Assembly (NCBI RefSeq): GCF_030852425.1
Contig: NZ_NSDM01000005.1
Coordinates: 1-64,000 of the forward strand
DNA from: Saccharothrix longispora
Lineage (GTDB): Bacteria > Actinomycetota > Actinomycetes > Mycobacteriales > Pseudonocardiaceae
DNA: 64,000 nucleotides
Direction: 5' to 3'
The translations under genes and the position numbers were made by a program. Each line of letters begins with the position of its first letter. The stretch's first letter is position 1. The notes beneath the pieces are model-generated. The model saw only the letters and a list, made by a program, of their open reading frames with translations. It was not told the DNA's origin and did not search any database. Shown one piece after another: positions 1 to 8,735 of the stretch.

Positions 1-1
1 C

Positions 2-562
2 GCCGAACAGGACCGCGTGGACGAGGTGGACGAACCCGCCGCCAAGACCGGCGACGTGCTGCACCTGCGCGACCTGCCCGGCGGACGACTCGAATTCTTC
101 GGCGAACTGTCCGCCGAGACCGGCGCGCGGTTCACCGCGATGCTCGAACCACTCCCCACACCCCACCCGGACGGCCCCCGCGACGCGGCACGACGGCGCG
201 GTGAGGCGTTCGCCGACCTGGTCGCACTGGCTTCGCGGTCGGGCGACCTGCCCACCGAAGCCGGAGAACGGCCGCACATCAGCGTCACCATCGACCACGA
301 CACCCTGCGCCGGGGCGTCGGGCACGCGGTGCTCGACGGCGACCACCACCTCAGCGCCGCCCAAGCCCGCCGCACCGCCTGCGACGCCACAGTCCTCCCC
401 GTCGTCCTCGGCGGGGCGTCCGAAGTGCTCGACCCCGGCCGCGCCAAGCGGACCGTGAGCACCGCCCAACGCCGCGCGCTGCACGCCCGCGACCGGGCCT
501 GCGCCTTCCCCGACTGCCACCGACCACCCCAGTGGCGCGACGCCCACCACATCCAACACCAC
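2..562 (+). pseudogene. DUF222/HNH endonuclease (13E12-type), 5'-partial and 3'-decayed
   Basis: The reading frame enters from outside the window and encodes the end of a DUF222 domain followed by the start of an HNH nuclease: the motif CAFPDCHRPP and then DAHHIQHH at 545-562. Intact members continue with a W-x-DGG segment, a zinc CxxH and a final H. None of this is seen in any frame after base 562, and the frame stays open without a stop into the antisense of the next gene. I read this as a degenerate copy of the multicopy actinobacterial 13E12 family. The N-terminus lies outside the window, so only the 3' decay is observed directly. Confidence 0.7.
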
Positions 563-673
563 CCCGACACATCGACCCCGCCCAGAGGCCACGCCAGAAC
601 CTGCTCCACCGACCACCCACCCCCCACCCCGGCGCTGGCCGCCTGCCCCTGTTCGTCCTCGTCCAGCAGGACC

Positions 674-1948
674 TCATCGTCCCTGGTCGATGCCGGCATC
701 CCGAGGCAGCCGGAAAACCGATTTCCCGAGCATGGGCAGGACGCTGGCCAGCATCCCGACGACGCACACCCAGAGGGCGTTGCGGTCTCCGACGGCCTGG
801 ACCAGAAAGCCCCCGAGCAACCCGCCGACCGGCATCATGCCCCACATCAGGAACCGCATGGTGGAGTTCATCCGGCCGTGCAATTCGGGCGGGCAGATGG
901 CCTGGCGGTAGGTGAGCTGTGCGACGTTCTGGACGGCGCTGCCACCGATGTAGGCGGCGTAGCCGAGGGGGTAGAGCGCCACCAGCCAGCCACCACCCAC
1001 CAGCGGCATGACCAGGAGCAGCGGGAACGTCACGACGAACGGCAGCCACAGCGTGCGGGCTATCCCGAGTTTCGAGATCACGCGGTTGGCGAGCACGCTC
1101 CCGACGACCCCGCCGACCGCGACGGCCGCGGTCACCAGGCCGTAGACCGCGGGTTGCAGGCCGAGCGTGCCCACCAGCAGCAGCGGCTGGACGGTGAGCA
1201 GCGCGTACTCGAACAACAAGGCGATCATGCCGTGGACCACGACGCGCCGGAGAATCGGCTGGCCCATGACGTAACGCATCCCGGTGGTGATCTCCCGGCG
1301 CAGTCGGGGCCGCTCACCGAGCCGCAGGACCTCCGGTTCCCGTGGCCGGATCCTGCCGAGCAGCCCGGCGGAAACCAGGTGGCAGGCCGCGTTGAACGCC
1401 ACCGCGCCCGAGGAGGTGATCAGTTGGACCAGCACCCCTCCCGCGGACGACCCGACGAGCAGGCTCCCGTTCCCCGTCACCTCCAGCTTGCTGAAGGCGG
1501 CCTGCAAGCGGTCCTTCCCCAACAGGCGCGAGACGTAGCTCTGCTGGGCCACGTCGAAGAAGACGTTGCCGAAACCGATCACCAGGGCGACCACGTACAG
1601 CTGCACGAGGCTGAGCACCCCGAACAGCGCTGTCACCGGCACCGACACGAGCGCCAGCGCGCGGATCAGCTCGGCGGCCACCATCACCGGCCGCTGCGGT
1701 AACCGGTCCACCCAGACCCCGGCGGGCAGCGCGACGACGAGGAAGGCGATCGTGCTCGACGCCACCAGGAGTCCCACCTGCTGGGGGGAGGCGTGCAGCA
1801 CGAGCACCGCGACCAGCGGCAGCGCGACGAGCGTGACCTGGCTGCCGGTGCGGCTGATCGCATCGGCGGCGAACAGCAGGCGGAAACCCCGGTGGGAGCG
1901 GAGCAAGTCGTCGGTTCGTCGTTCGCGCCCCGGCACGTCCACGGTCAT
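674..1948 (-). CDS. MFS drug/metabolite exporter (MFS_3, EntS-like)
   Basis: A 424-residue polytopic membrane protein with about 10-12 hydrophobic segments. It opens with a short basic cytoplasmic stretch followed by FRLLFAADAISRTGSQ, typical of the MFS_3 branch that holds enterobactin-exporter-like and macrolide-efflux-like transporters. The loop after TM2 (PAGVWVDRLPQRPVM) matches the MFS motif A region (G-x-x-x-D-R-x-x-R/K-P). It lies 100 bases downstream of the PLP-lyase gene on the same strand and is the probable efflux arm of the ATP-grasp/hydroxylase cluster. The substrate is not evident. The start is an ATG whose upstream GGTGG is only a weak ribosome binding site. Confidence 0.85.
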   Translation of the reverse strand: MTVDVPGRERRTDDLLRSHRGFRLLFAADAISRTGSQVTLVALPLVAVLVLHASPQQVGLLVASSTIAFLVVALPAGVWVDRLPQRPVMVAAELIRALALVSVPVTALFGVLSLVQLYVVALVIGFGNVFFDVAQQSYVSRLLGKDRLQAAFSKLEVTGNGSLLVGSSAGGVLVQLITSSGAVAFNAACHLVSAGLLGRIRPREPEVLRLGERPRLRREITTGMRYVMGQPILRRVVVHGMIALLFEYALLTVQPLLLVGTLGLQPAVYGLVTAAVAVGGVVGSVLANRVISKLGIARTLWLPFVVTFPLLLVMPLVGGGWLVALYPLGYAAYIGGSAVQNVAQLTYRQAICPPELHGRMNSTMRFLMWGMMPVGGLLGGFLVQAVGDRNALWVCVVGMLASVLPMLGKSVFRLPRDAGIDQGR

Positions 1949-2048
1949 GACGCGTCCACCACCCGCGCCGGCTCGGGCACTACGGCGCTCATCACGACTC
2001 CGCCTCCAGGGGTGACCGGTCGACCACGCGACCGGGATCGACTGGTCC

Positions 2049-3251
2049 TCAGTGGACTGGGTTACCGCGTGCCGGCGACCGGACCGGGTCCGCCGCCCCG
2101 GCCGCGTGAGCCAGCCGTTGCACGATCTCGGCGAGGATAGCGGGGGTCGTGGCGAAGTTGAGCCTGAGGAAACCCACGCCGGGCGGGCCGAACTCGGCGC
2201 CGTCCAGCACGGTTACCCGCGCGCGTTCGACGATGTCCGCGGACCGCGGGTGGTCGCGGAGGTCGAGCCAGCCCAGGTAGGTGCCTTCGGGCGGGGTGTA
2301 GCGGGCCTTCGGCAGGTGCGAGTCGAGCAACTCGGCCAGCAGGTGGCGGTTCCGGTCCAGTCGAGCGAGCACCGCGTCGAGCCACGGCCCACCGCTCAGG
2401 TACGCGGTCGTGGCGGCCAGGACGCCCAGTGTGGCGGTGCCGTCGGTGTGCAGCCGACCGAGTTCGCCCCACCGCTTCCGGTCGGCTTCGTTGCCGGTCA
2501 GCAGTTGGGCGCACTTCAGGCCGGCCACGTTCCACGCCTTCGACGTGGACGTGGCCGTGATCGCGTGCCCCGCCGCGGCGTCGCAGGTGGTCGCGTACGG
2601 GACGTGGTGGTGCCCGCGGTAGACGAGGGGCGCGTGGACCTCGTCGGAGAACACCCGGCCGCGATGGCGTTCGACGACCTCGGCGATGGCCAGCAGTTCG
2701 CCGCGCTCCGCGACCGTGCCGAGGGGGTTGTGGGGGTTGCAGAGGACGAGCAGGTTCCCGCCCGCCGCGAAGGCGCGGTCGAGCGCGTCCAGGTCGTAGC
2801 CGTAGCGCCCCCCGGACTCGACCATCCCGACCTGGATGACGCGCCGACCGAGCAGGCGGGGCACGACCAGGAAGGGCGTGTACGCGGGCACCGGCACGAT
2901 GACGGCGGAGCCGGGGCGGGAGAAGCACTCGACGGCGATGTGCAGGGCTCGGATGACGTCCGGCAACGGCCGCACGTCCGCGGGCGACAGGTCCCACCCG
3001 TACCTGTCGTGCTGCCAGGCGGCGCACGCCTCGGCCAGCCGCGCCGTCAGCCGGGGCGTCAGGTAACCGACCTGGTTCCGGTTCACCGCGTCGTGCAACG
3101 CCTCCGCGACCTCGGGCGCGGTCCCGAAGTCCATTTCGGCGACGCACGCCGCCAGCCTGTCCGGACCGGCCGTGTCCCACTTGAGCGCACCGCGCTCGCG
3201 CAGCGAATCGACCGTGATGCCGTCGGAACCTCTCCACACCCGGGATGTCAC
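2049..3251 (-). CDS. PatB/MalY-type PLP-dependent C-S lyase (aminotransferase class I/II fold)
   Basis: A 400-residue fold-type I PLP enzyme. The N-terminus (RGALKWD, then AACVAEMDFGTAPEV) is the signature of the PatB/MalY/cystathionine beta-lyase branch, not of true aminotransferases. Other marks are NPHNPLG, SDEVHAPL, the Schiff-base lysine in TSTSKAWNVAGLK, and the C-terminal arginine in GFLRLNFAT. Family members cleave C-S bonds of cysteine conjugates or cystathionine. The GTG start follows the stop codon of the GFA gene with no gap, so translation is probably coupled. In this cluster it could cleave a thioether intermediate or act on an unusual amino acid; the choice is inference. Confidence 0.87.
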   Translation of the reverse strand: MTSRVWRGSDGITVDSLRERGALKWDTAGPDRLAACVAEMDFGTAPEVAEALHDAVNRNQVGYLTPRLTARLAEACAAWQHDRYGWDLSPADVRPLPDVIRALHIAVECFSRPGSAVIVPVPAYTPFLVVPRLLGRRVIQVGMVESGGRYGYDLDALDRAFAAGGNLLVLCNPHNPLGTVAERGELLAIAEVVERHRGRVFSDEVHAPLVYRGHHHVPYATTCDAAAGHAITATSTSKAWNVAGLKCAQLLTGNEADRKRWGELGRLHTDGTATLGVLAATTAYLSGGPWLDAVLARLDRNRHLLAELLDSHLPKARYTPPEGTYLGWLDLRDHPRSADIVERARVTVLDGAEFGPPGVGFLRLNFATTPAILAEIVQRLAHAAGAADPVRSPARGNPVH

Positions 3252-3680
3252 CTACTCCGTCAGCACGTGTTTCCCGGCGGCGATGCTCGCCTCCCAGTTC
3301 TGACCGTCGAATTCCACGAACTCGATGTGCTCCGCGGGGCCGAGGTCGAGGCAGCGCGCGTTGACGCTGAAGTAACCGGTCGGGTGCGACCGGGGGCGGT
3401 AGAACGGCAGGACACCGCAGACCGCGCAGAAGGTGTGGTCCGCGACGCGGTCGCCGAACCGGTAGGGCTTGAGGAACTGCTGTCCCTCGTGCAGCGTGAA
3501 CCGCTCCTCCGGGACCATCAGTTCCTGGTGGCCGTGCCGGTAGCAGATCCCGCAATTGCACAGCGTGATGGTCAGGTTCCGGCTGGCCGCCGCGGAGAAC
3601 TTCACCCCGCCGCAGTGGCAGCTGCCGTCGTACCACACGCGCTCGACGGTCTCGGCCGGTGAAGGCGCGTCGTCTGTCAC
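3252..3680 (-). CDS. GFA/CENP-V family zinc-binding protein
   Basis: A 142-residue protein with the metal pattern of the glutathione-dependent formaldehyde-activating (GFA)/CENP-V fold: SCHCGG (C21, C23), CNCGIC (C41, C43, C46) and CAVCG (C85, C88). In the founding enzyme the fold handles S-hydroxymethyl-glutathione, but most bacterial members have no known reaction. The GTG start overlaps the stop of the upstream dioxygenase gene (GTGA), and the gene abuts the PatB-type lyase, so all three are likely made together. A GFA protein next to a C-S lyase suggests thiol-adduct chemistry in the pathway, which is inference. Confidence 0.85.
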   Translation of the reverse strand: MTDDAPSPAETVERVWYDGSCHCGGVKFSAAASRNLTITLCNCGICYRHGHQELMVPEERFTLHEGQQFLKPYRFGDRVADHTFCAVCGVLPFYRPRSHPTGYFSVNARCLDLGPAEHIEFVEFDGQNWEASIAAGKHVLTE

Positions 3681-4603
3681 GGTGTCACTCCGATCAGTCC
3701 GTCGGCGTCGATCCGGGGAGGGGTCGCGGGAATGTCGAACGACATGGGCAGGGTCCGGTGCGGGGTGGTGGAGTCGTACCGGAAGGAGACGTGCCCCTCC
3801 ACGGCGGGCTTCCTGGTGAAGAAGATGAGCATGTCCCGGACGGCCGGCTCCGCGTCGTCGATCGGGTAGACCGGCGAGACGCTGTGCTTGTACTCGTGGT
3901 CGACGACCATCAAGGTGTCCAGGAAGTCGCGGTGCCGCGCCCTCCCCTTGACCAATTCGGGATTCGTCTCGTGCCACCGACGACCGTTGACCTCGCTCAT
4001 GTCGTGGAGGATGGTCTCCGCGCTGTCGGCGGTCATGTTCCGCGAGGAGAGGAACGTGGTCATCGTGTGGTCCACCCCGTCGGAGTGCACGCCCTCCAGC
4101 GCCGGTTCGCCCAGCAGGTCCGGGGTCGTGAGGGTCCTGAGGTTGAACAGGGTGCAGATCCACTCGGCGCGCCCGTAGTCCAGGTGGGGCCGCCGCGCTA
4201 TGTCCACACCGTGGACGACCAGGAACTTGAAGATGAGCATCGCCTGCAGCGCGGTGTTCGACTGCAGGTCGTCCTGCACCTCGGCGAACCTGCGCAGCGT
4301 CTCCGAGTCGTGCCGGACGAAGTCCTCCTTGCGGGAGAGGATGAAGGGCTGTGATTCCAGCCGGTATCCGCGCCGCGCCTGCGCGTCCAGGCAGACCCGC
4401 CCGTTCCTGCTCCTGCGGAAAGGCAGCGTGGGGTCCGTTTCCAACCGGTCGCTCACCAGCTTCAGCCGCTCGAAGTCCTCGTCCGTCGCGCCGAGGGAGC
4501 TCAGCAGCGAAACCATTCTCGCCCCGTCGACGAACGTCCATCGGGCATGGATGTACTCGGCTCTGACATCCATGACGTCGGACATGACGGAATCGTATTT
4601 CAC
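3677..4603 (-). CDS. Fe(II)/2-oxoglutarate-dependent amino-acid hydroxylase (2OG-Fe_Oxy_2, BsmA/IDO-like)
   Basis: The 308-residue product belongs to the 2OG-Fe dioxygenase family that includes free L-isoleucine 4-hydroxylase and BsmA. The iron facial triad is visible as H173-x-D175 in GVHSDGVDH and distal H240 in YKHSVSPVYP, with a candidate 2-oxoglutarate arginine shortly after (AVRDML). I chose the GTG at 4603 because AGGGAG (4615-4620) lies 11 bases upstream; a GTG at 4612 and an ATG at 4585 are in frame. It heads a three-gene coupled unit and diverges from the ATP-grasp ligase gene. The probable role is hydroxylation of a free aliphatic amino acid that becomes a building block for that ligase; substrate unknown. 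Confidence 0.8.
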   Translation of the reverse strand: MKYDSVMSDVMDVRAEYIHARWTFVDGARMVSLLSSLGATDEDFERLKLVSDRLETDPTLPFRRSRNGRVCLDAQARRGYRLESQPFILSRKEDFVRHDSETLRRFAEVQDDLQSNTALQAMLIFKFLVVHGVDIARRPHLDYGRAEWICTLFNLRTLTTPDLLGEPALEGVHSDGVDHTMTTFLSSRNMTADSAETILHDMSEVNGRRWHETNPELVKGRARHRDFLDTLMVVDHEYKHSVSPVYPIDDAEPAVRDMLIFFTRKPAVEGHVSFRYDSTTPHRTLPMSFDIPATPPRIDADGLIGVTP

Positions 4604-4684
4604 GACCTTCACCACTCCCTGCGAACGGCCCCGACAGCAAGCGCTCTGCGACGTAACCAACTTGACAGGGGCAACCGGCCGGCG

Positions 4685-4734
4685 CTTCTTCCAAGCTGCC
4701 CTCACGGAGTTCCACGAGAGCACCCTGGAAGAAG
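4685..4734. promoter_or_regulatory. Inverted repeat in the divergent hydroxylase/ligase promoter region
   Basis: CTTCTTCCA (4685-4693) and TGGAAGAAG (4726-4734) form a perfect 9-base inverted repeat separated by 32 bases, in the 156-base region between the two divergent genes. A TTGACA hexamer sits at 4662-4667 on the + strand, without a good -10 at the usual distance. The repeat could be a cluster-specific operator or a hairpin in the ligase leader. No regulator gene lies in the cluster. Confidence 0.35.
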
Positions 4735-4759
4735 ACAGCCTCTCGGAGGTCCCGGAAAC

Positions 4760-6217
4760 ATGGCGTGCGGGTCGGGCCTCGTCGAGGATCGGACGGACAC
4801 GCGCACCGTCGAATTCAACGCCGAGGCCCGGAACTTCATCCGGAATGCCGATCGCCACTCCGAACAGGGAGAACGACCGTTGCCAAAGTTGATGTTCGCC
4901 AATTCGACCAGCCGCGCGATGGCGGCACGGTGGGATGACGTCCCGGATGACGCGAAGGACTCCTACCGCTTCCTCGCCAACCGGATGCTGTGGTCGATGG
5001 ACGAGGGCGACATAGCGATCATCCCGGGCAGGGTCGGTGAGGCGTGGCTGTCGTACGTCGCCGAGCTGCTCGGCCTCGCGTCGCCCCCCACGGTGCTCTC
5101 CCTGCGCGACTACCCCGGCGACGGGTGGTACTCCGGCGGGCGCCCCCGGCTGGTCGAGGACCTGCGCCGCCTCATGGCCGGGAGCGGCGCCGCGGAACCG
5201 TGGCGCCTGGAGTGCTACATCCACGACCGGGACATCGCCGGTTGGGAGCGCCTGCTCGGCATCGGCGCGGAGGAGTCCGTGCGCTTCGCGCAGGGGACCG
5301 CGGAACTCGTCAACTCGAAGTCGGTCTTCCGGTCGATGGCGACGGCCTTCGGCATCCCGGTCGCGGAGGGGCGCGTGGTGGATCGCGGCCCCGAGCTGGT
5401 CGACTGCGTGTCGGAACTGCTCGGCCGCACCGGGGCCGTCATCGTCAAGCAGGACGTGAACGCCGGCGGGGACGGCAACATCCTGCTGACCACGGTCCAG
5501 GGGGGCAAGGAGGCCGGCGCCCACTACGTGGTCCACCTGGCCGCGACGGACCGCGGGACGGTCGCGGCGGCGCTCGGGCCGTTCGGCCTCACGGACGTGC
5601 CCGACCTGCCGGCCGGCGCCGGTCCCGCCCACAACGTCGTCGAGGTCTACCACGAGTCGGTCCGCGAGCTGTCCGCCGACGTGTTCGTGCCGAAGACCGG
5701 CGCCCCGACGCTGATGAGCTACAGCGACCTGCGCATGGCGGAGACGTGGAAGGGCAGCACCTACCCGCCGCAGGACCTCACGCCCAGGCTGCACGCGCAC
5801 CTGGGCGCGTACATGCAGCAGGTCGCGATCGTGGCGCAGCAACTCGGCTACCACGGGCCGATGAACATCGACGCGATCGTCACCACGTCGGGCGAACTGC
5901 TGTTCAACGAGTTCAACGGGCGGGTCGGCGGCACGACCGGCATCGACACCATCGGACGACGGCTGCTGGGTGAGGACTACCTCGACCACCACGTCCTCAC
6001 CTCGCAGATCGACGTGCCCGCGCCCGCGTGCGACGTCCTCACGAAGGTCCTGGACGACCACGGGCTGCTGTTCACGCGGGGATCGGACCGCGGCGTGATC
6101 ATCTACAACGACACCACCGAGGACACGGGCACGGTCGAGTACGTGGTGGTCGGCCGCGGGTGGGACGAGACGTCCCGCAGCGAGGAGCAGCTCAGGAGGG
6201 TCCTGGACGAGCTCTGA
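4760..6217 (+). CDS. PreATP-grasp/ATP-grasp peptide ligase (PGM1-like)
   Basis: A 485-residue ligase. The segment starting near residue 43 (KLMFANSTS, then RFLANRMLWSMDEGD) is the preATP-grasp domain seen in PGM1, the pheganomycin ligase that joins an unusual amino acid to a peptide, and in resorcinomycin-type dipeptide ligases. The ATP-grasp core follows: VIVKQDVNAGGDGN (P-loop-like strand), ELSADVFV, and the metal-binding LLFNEFNGRVGG. The ATG at 4760 has GGAGGT nine bases upstream. A TTG at 4880 with AGGGAG eight bases upstream would give a 445-residue protein starting exactly where homologues start, so either may be used. The enzyme probably forms an amide bond with a hydroxylated amino acid made by its divergent neighbour. 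Confidence 0.85.
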   Translation: MACGSGLVEDRTDTRTVEFNAEARNFIRNADRHSEQGERPLPKLMFANSTSRAMAARWDDVPDDAKDSYRFLANRMLWSMDEGDIAIIPGRVGEAWLSYVAELLGLASPPTVLSLRDYPGDGWYSGGRPRLVEDLRRLMAGSGAAEPWRLECYIHDRDIAGWERLLGIGAEESVRFAQGTAELVNSKSVFRSMATAFGIPVAEGRVVDRGPELVDCVSELLGRTGAVIVKQDVNAGGDGNILLTTVQGGKEAGAHYVVHLAATDRGTVAAALGPFGLTDVPDLPAGAGPAHNVVEVYHESVRELSADVFVPKTGAPTLMSYSDLRMAETWKGSTYPPQDLTPRLHAHLGAYMQQVAIVAQQLGYHGPMNIDAIVTTSGELLFNEFNGRVGGTTGIDTIGRRLLGEDYLDHHVLTSQIDVPAPACDVLTKVLDDHGLLFTRGSDRGVIIYNDTTEDTGTVEYVVVGRGWDETSRSEEQLRRVLDEL

Positions 6218-6317
6218 GCGACCGCTGGGACTTCGTCGGGTCGAGCGGTGCCGCGTGGGCCGACGCCCGGCCGCGCCGCACGCCTGAAGCCCTGCGGCGT
6301 GAGCGCCCGACGAAGTC

Positions 6318-7208
6318 CTACCGGCCGTTCGGCGACTGGCTCGGCCGGCGGTGCAGGAGGCCGAACTTCGCCCACATCGCCTCGGCCGCCTCGATGGACG
6401 CGGCGGTGCGGGCGGGGTCCACGGCGGCCAACTGGGCGACCACGGCCTGCGCGACGGCCATGCCCGCGGTCAGCGACGGGAAGAACGCGACGCCTTCGGC
6501 GGGCACCATCAGCATCGCCTCGGCCGCCGCGGCGAGGGCGGGACTGGCCGCGTCGGTCACCGCGAACACCCGCGCGCCGCGCGAGCGGGCCTCGTTGGCC
6601 GCGAGGACCGTGCTCTCGTACAGCCGCCAGAAGCTGATCGCGATCAGCACGTCGTCGGGGCCGGTGAACGCGACCGCGTTGGCCAGGTCGGCGTCGTTCG
6701 CGGACACCGCCACCACGTCGTACCCGGCCAGCCGCGCGTTGTGCGCGAACGCGATGCCCACCGCCGCGTAGCTCCCCGAGGCGATCACCACGGTGCGCCG
6801 GGCTTTCGCCACGGCGTGCGCGATGGTGACGACCACGCCCTCGTCGAGCCGCCGGTGCAGCAGGGCGAGCCCGTCGAGGTCGCGGCGCACCGACGCCGAC
6901 CCGGGCGAGCCGACGCCGTGGTGCTCGGCTGCCACCTGGGGCGCGCTCAGGGAGGACAGGTACCGGGCGCGCAGCTCCTGCTGGAGCGCGGGCCAGCCGG
7001 CGAAGCCGAGGGCCTGCGCGGTGCGCGTCACCGTCGCCACGTTCACCCCGGCCAGCTGCGCCAGTTCGGCGGTCGAGCCGAACGACGCCCGCCTGGGCTG
7101 CGACAGCAGCACCTCCAGCAGCGCGGCGGCCTTGGGTCGCAGGCCGCGTTCGGGCACGCGCCCGCGCAGCCACTCCTCGAAGCCGTCGGCGGCAGCACGG
7201 TCCGTCAT
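6318..7208 (-). CDS. RpiR/MurR-family transcriptional regulator (HTH + SIS)
   Basis: A 296-residue regulator with an N-terminal RpiR helix-turn-helix (roughly residues 20-90; FGSTAELAQLAGVNVATVTRTAQALGF broken here as the recognition region) and a C-terminal SIS sugar/phosphate-binding domain (VVIASGSYAAVGIAF to residue 260). RpiR proteins sense small phosphorylated or sugar-like ligands and usually repress a neighbouring catabolic operon. It diverges from the permease-GAF-amidohydrolase operon, and a palindrome in the shared promoter region is the likely operator. Confidence 0.92.
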   Translation of the reverse strand: MTDRAAADGFEEWLRGRVPERGLRPKAAALLEVLLSQPRRASFGSTAELAQLAGVNVATVTRTAQALGFAGWPALQQELRARYLSSLSAPQVAAEHHGVGSPGSASVRRDLDGLALLHRRLDEGVVVTIAHAVAKARRTVVIASGSYAAVGIAFAHNARLAGYDVVAVSANDADLANAVAFTGPDDVLIAISFWRLYESTVLAANEARSRGARVFAVTDAASPALAAAAEAMLMVPAEGVAFFPSLTAGMAVAQAVVAQLAAVDPARTAASIEAAEAMWAKFGLLHRRPSQSPNGR

Positions 7209-7260
7209 CTCGCCCCTCCCAGCACGGCGGACACGGTACGCGGTCGCGAGACGTCAAAGA

Positions 7261-7304
7261 TGCAACATCTATTGCGCTTTTCAGAATCTGAACTATACGT
7301 TGCA
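7261..7304. promoter_or_regulatory. Candidate RpiR operator between divergent regulator and permease genes
   Basis: The 135-base divergent region is AT-rich for this genome and holds TTCAGA-A-TCTGAA (7280-7292), a perfect 13-base odd palindrome. It is nested in a wider inverted repeat TGCAAC (7261-7266) / GTTGCA (7299-7304), and GCAA-N6-TTGC also occurs at 7262-7275. RpiR dimers bind such palindromes, so this is the natural site for the adjacent regulator. Which half-sites matter cannot be decided from sequence alone. Confidence 0.6.
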
Positions 7305-7343
7305 TGCCATCCACTCGCTGGTCACGACCCCGAAGGGCGCTCC

Positions 7344-8735
7344 ATGACCCTGTTGGCTCGCTTGGACAGGCTCCCGCTGAGCCGTCCGCACTACGGCCTC
7401 CTGCTGATCGGCGGGCTCGGCTACACCTTCGACGGCATGGACTCGGCCGTCGTCGCCTTCCTCCTGCCCAGCGCCCAGCAGGTCTGGGGCCTGGACAACG
7501 GCCAGCTCGGCCTCATCGGGTCCGCCACCCCGTTCGGCTTCCTGTTCGGCGCGGCCATCGCGGGCCTGCTCGGCGACCGCATCGGCCGCAAGAAGGTCAT
7601 GATGTACGCGCTGGCCTTCTACGCGGTCTTCTCGGTCGTGGCGGCCTTCTCCCCCAACTACGAGACGTTCCTCGTGGCCCGCGTGCTGGCCGGCGCCGGC
7701 GCGGGCGCGGAGAGCGCCATCATCGCGCCGTTCCTGTCCGAGTTCGTCCCCGCCAAGCGGCGCGGCTGGTTCGTCGGCGCGCTGGCCGGGTTCTTCTCGT
7801 TCGGCTTCGTGATGGCGGCCCTGATCGGCCGGTTCGTCGTGCCGGTCTCCGAGGACGGCTGGCGCATCGCGCAGCTGATCACCGCGTTGCCGATCGTGAT
7901 GCTGCTGTGGTGGCGGCGCTCCCTGCCCGAGTCGCCGAGGTTCCTGCTCCAGCAGGGCCGCCACGCCGAGGCGGAGCGGGTCGTCGTCGACCTGGAGCGC
8001 CGGGTCGAGAAGGCCACCGGCGAGGCGCTGCCGCCCGTCCCCGAGACGACGGCGCGGCCGGTCACCGAGACGCCGAAGGTCACGTTCGGCCGCGCGCTGA
8101 AGTTCATGTGGAGCCCCGCGATGGCCAAGCGCACCGCCGTGATCTGGCTGGTGTGGTTCGTCATCACGTTCTCGTACTACGGCTTCTTCTCCTGGATCCC
8201 CACGCTGCTGATCCAGCAGGGCATCACGGTGACCAAGAGCTTCGAGTTCTCGATCATCATCTACCTGGCGCAGATCCCCGGCTACTTCTCCGCCGCGTGG
8301 CTGTCGGAGAAGCTGGACCGCAAGAACACCATCGCGATCTACCTGACGGGCTCGGCGATCAGCGCGTTCTGGCTGTCCCAGATGGAGACCCCGCTGACCA
8401 TCACGGTCGCGGGCGCGGTGCTCTCGTTCTTCCTCAACGGCACCTACGCGGGCGTCTACTCCTACACGCCCGAGGTGTTCCCGACCTGGATCAGGGCCAC
8501 CGGCACCGGTCTGTCCAGCGCGTTCGGCCGGGTGGGCAGCATCCTCGCGCCCACCATCATCGGGCTGACCGCGGCGAGCCTCGGGTTCGCGGGCGTGTTC
8601 GGCATGACCACGGCGGTGCTCGTGGTCGGCGTGGTGTGCGTGCTGGTGTTCGGCCTGTCCACGGCCGGGCGCTCCCTGGAGGACCTGACCGAGCGGGGCG
8701 GACCCGCCGAGACCGCGAAGGAGATGGCGACGTGA
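7344..8735 (+). CDS. MFS permease, aromatic/organic acid:H+ symporter-like
   Basis: A 463-residue permease with 12 predicted membrane segments. Family marks are the loop-2/3 motif GDRIGRKK, the segment ESAIIAPFLSEFVPAKRRG, PESPRFLL before the central loop, and a final PEVFPTWIRATGTG. This is the sugar-transporter/SV2/NiaP-like layout shared by carboxylate and nucleobase-like importers. The ATG at 7344 has AAGGG six bases upstream; longer in-frame starts lack support. It is the first gene of an operon with a GAF protein and an amidohydrolase, so it probably imports the compound that the amidohydrolase opens. Confidence 0.88.
   Translation: MTLLARLDRLPLSRPHYGLLLIGGLGYTFDGMDSAVVAFLLPSAQQVWGLDNGQLGLIGSATPFGFLFGAAIAGLLGDRIGRKKVMMYALAFYAVFSVVAAFSPNYETFLVARVLAGAGAGAESAIIAPFLSEFVPAKRRGWFVGALAGFFSFGFVMAALIGRFVVPVSEDGWRIAQLITALPIVMLLWWRRSLPESPRFLLQQGRHAEAERVVVDLERRVEKATGEALPPVPETTARPVTETPKVTFGRALKFMWSPAMAKRTAVIWLVWFVITFSYYGFFSWIPTLLIQQGITVTKSFEFSIIIYLAQIPGYFSAAWLSEKLDRKNTIAIYLTGSAISAFWLSQMETPLTITVAGAVLSFFLNGTYAGVYSYTPEVFPTWIRATGTGLSSAFGRVGSILAPTIIGLTAASLGFAGVFGMTTAVLVVGVVCVLVFGLSTAGRSLEDLTERGGPAETAKEMAT

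Noticed and set aside
17-1702. Reading the first frame as a 561-residue protein
   Set aside because: Only the first ~185 residues match DUF222/HNH; the remainder is the antisense of the MFS gene.
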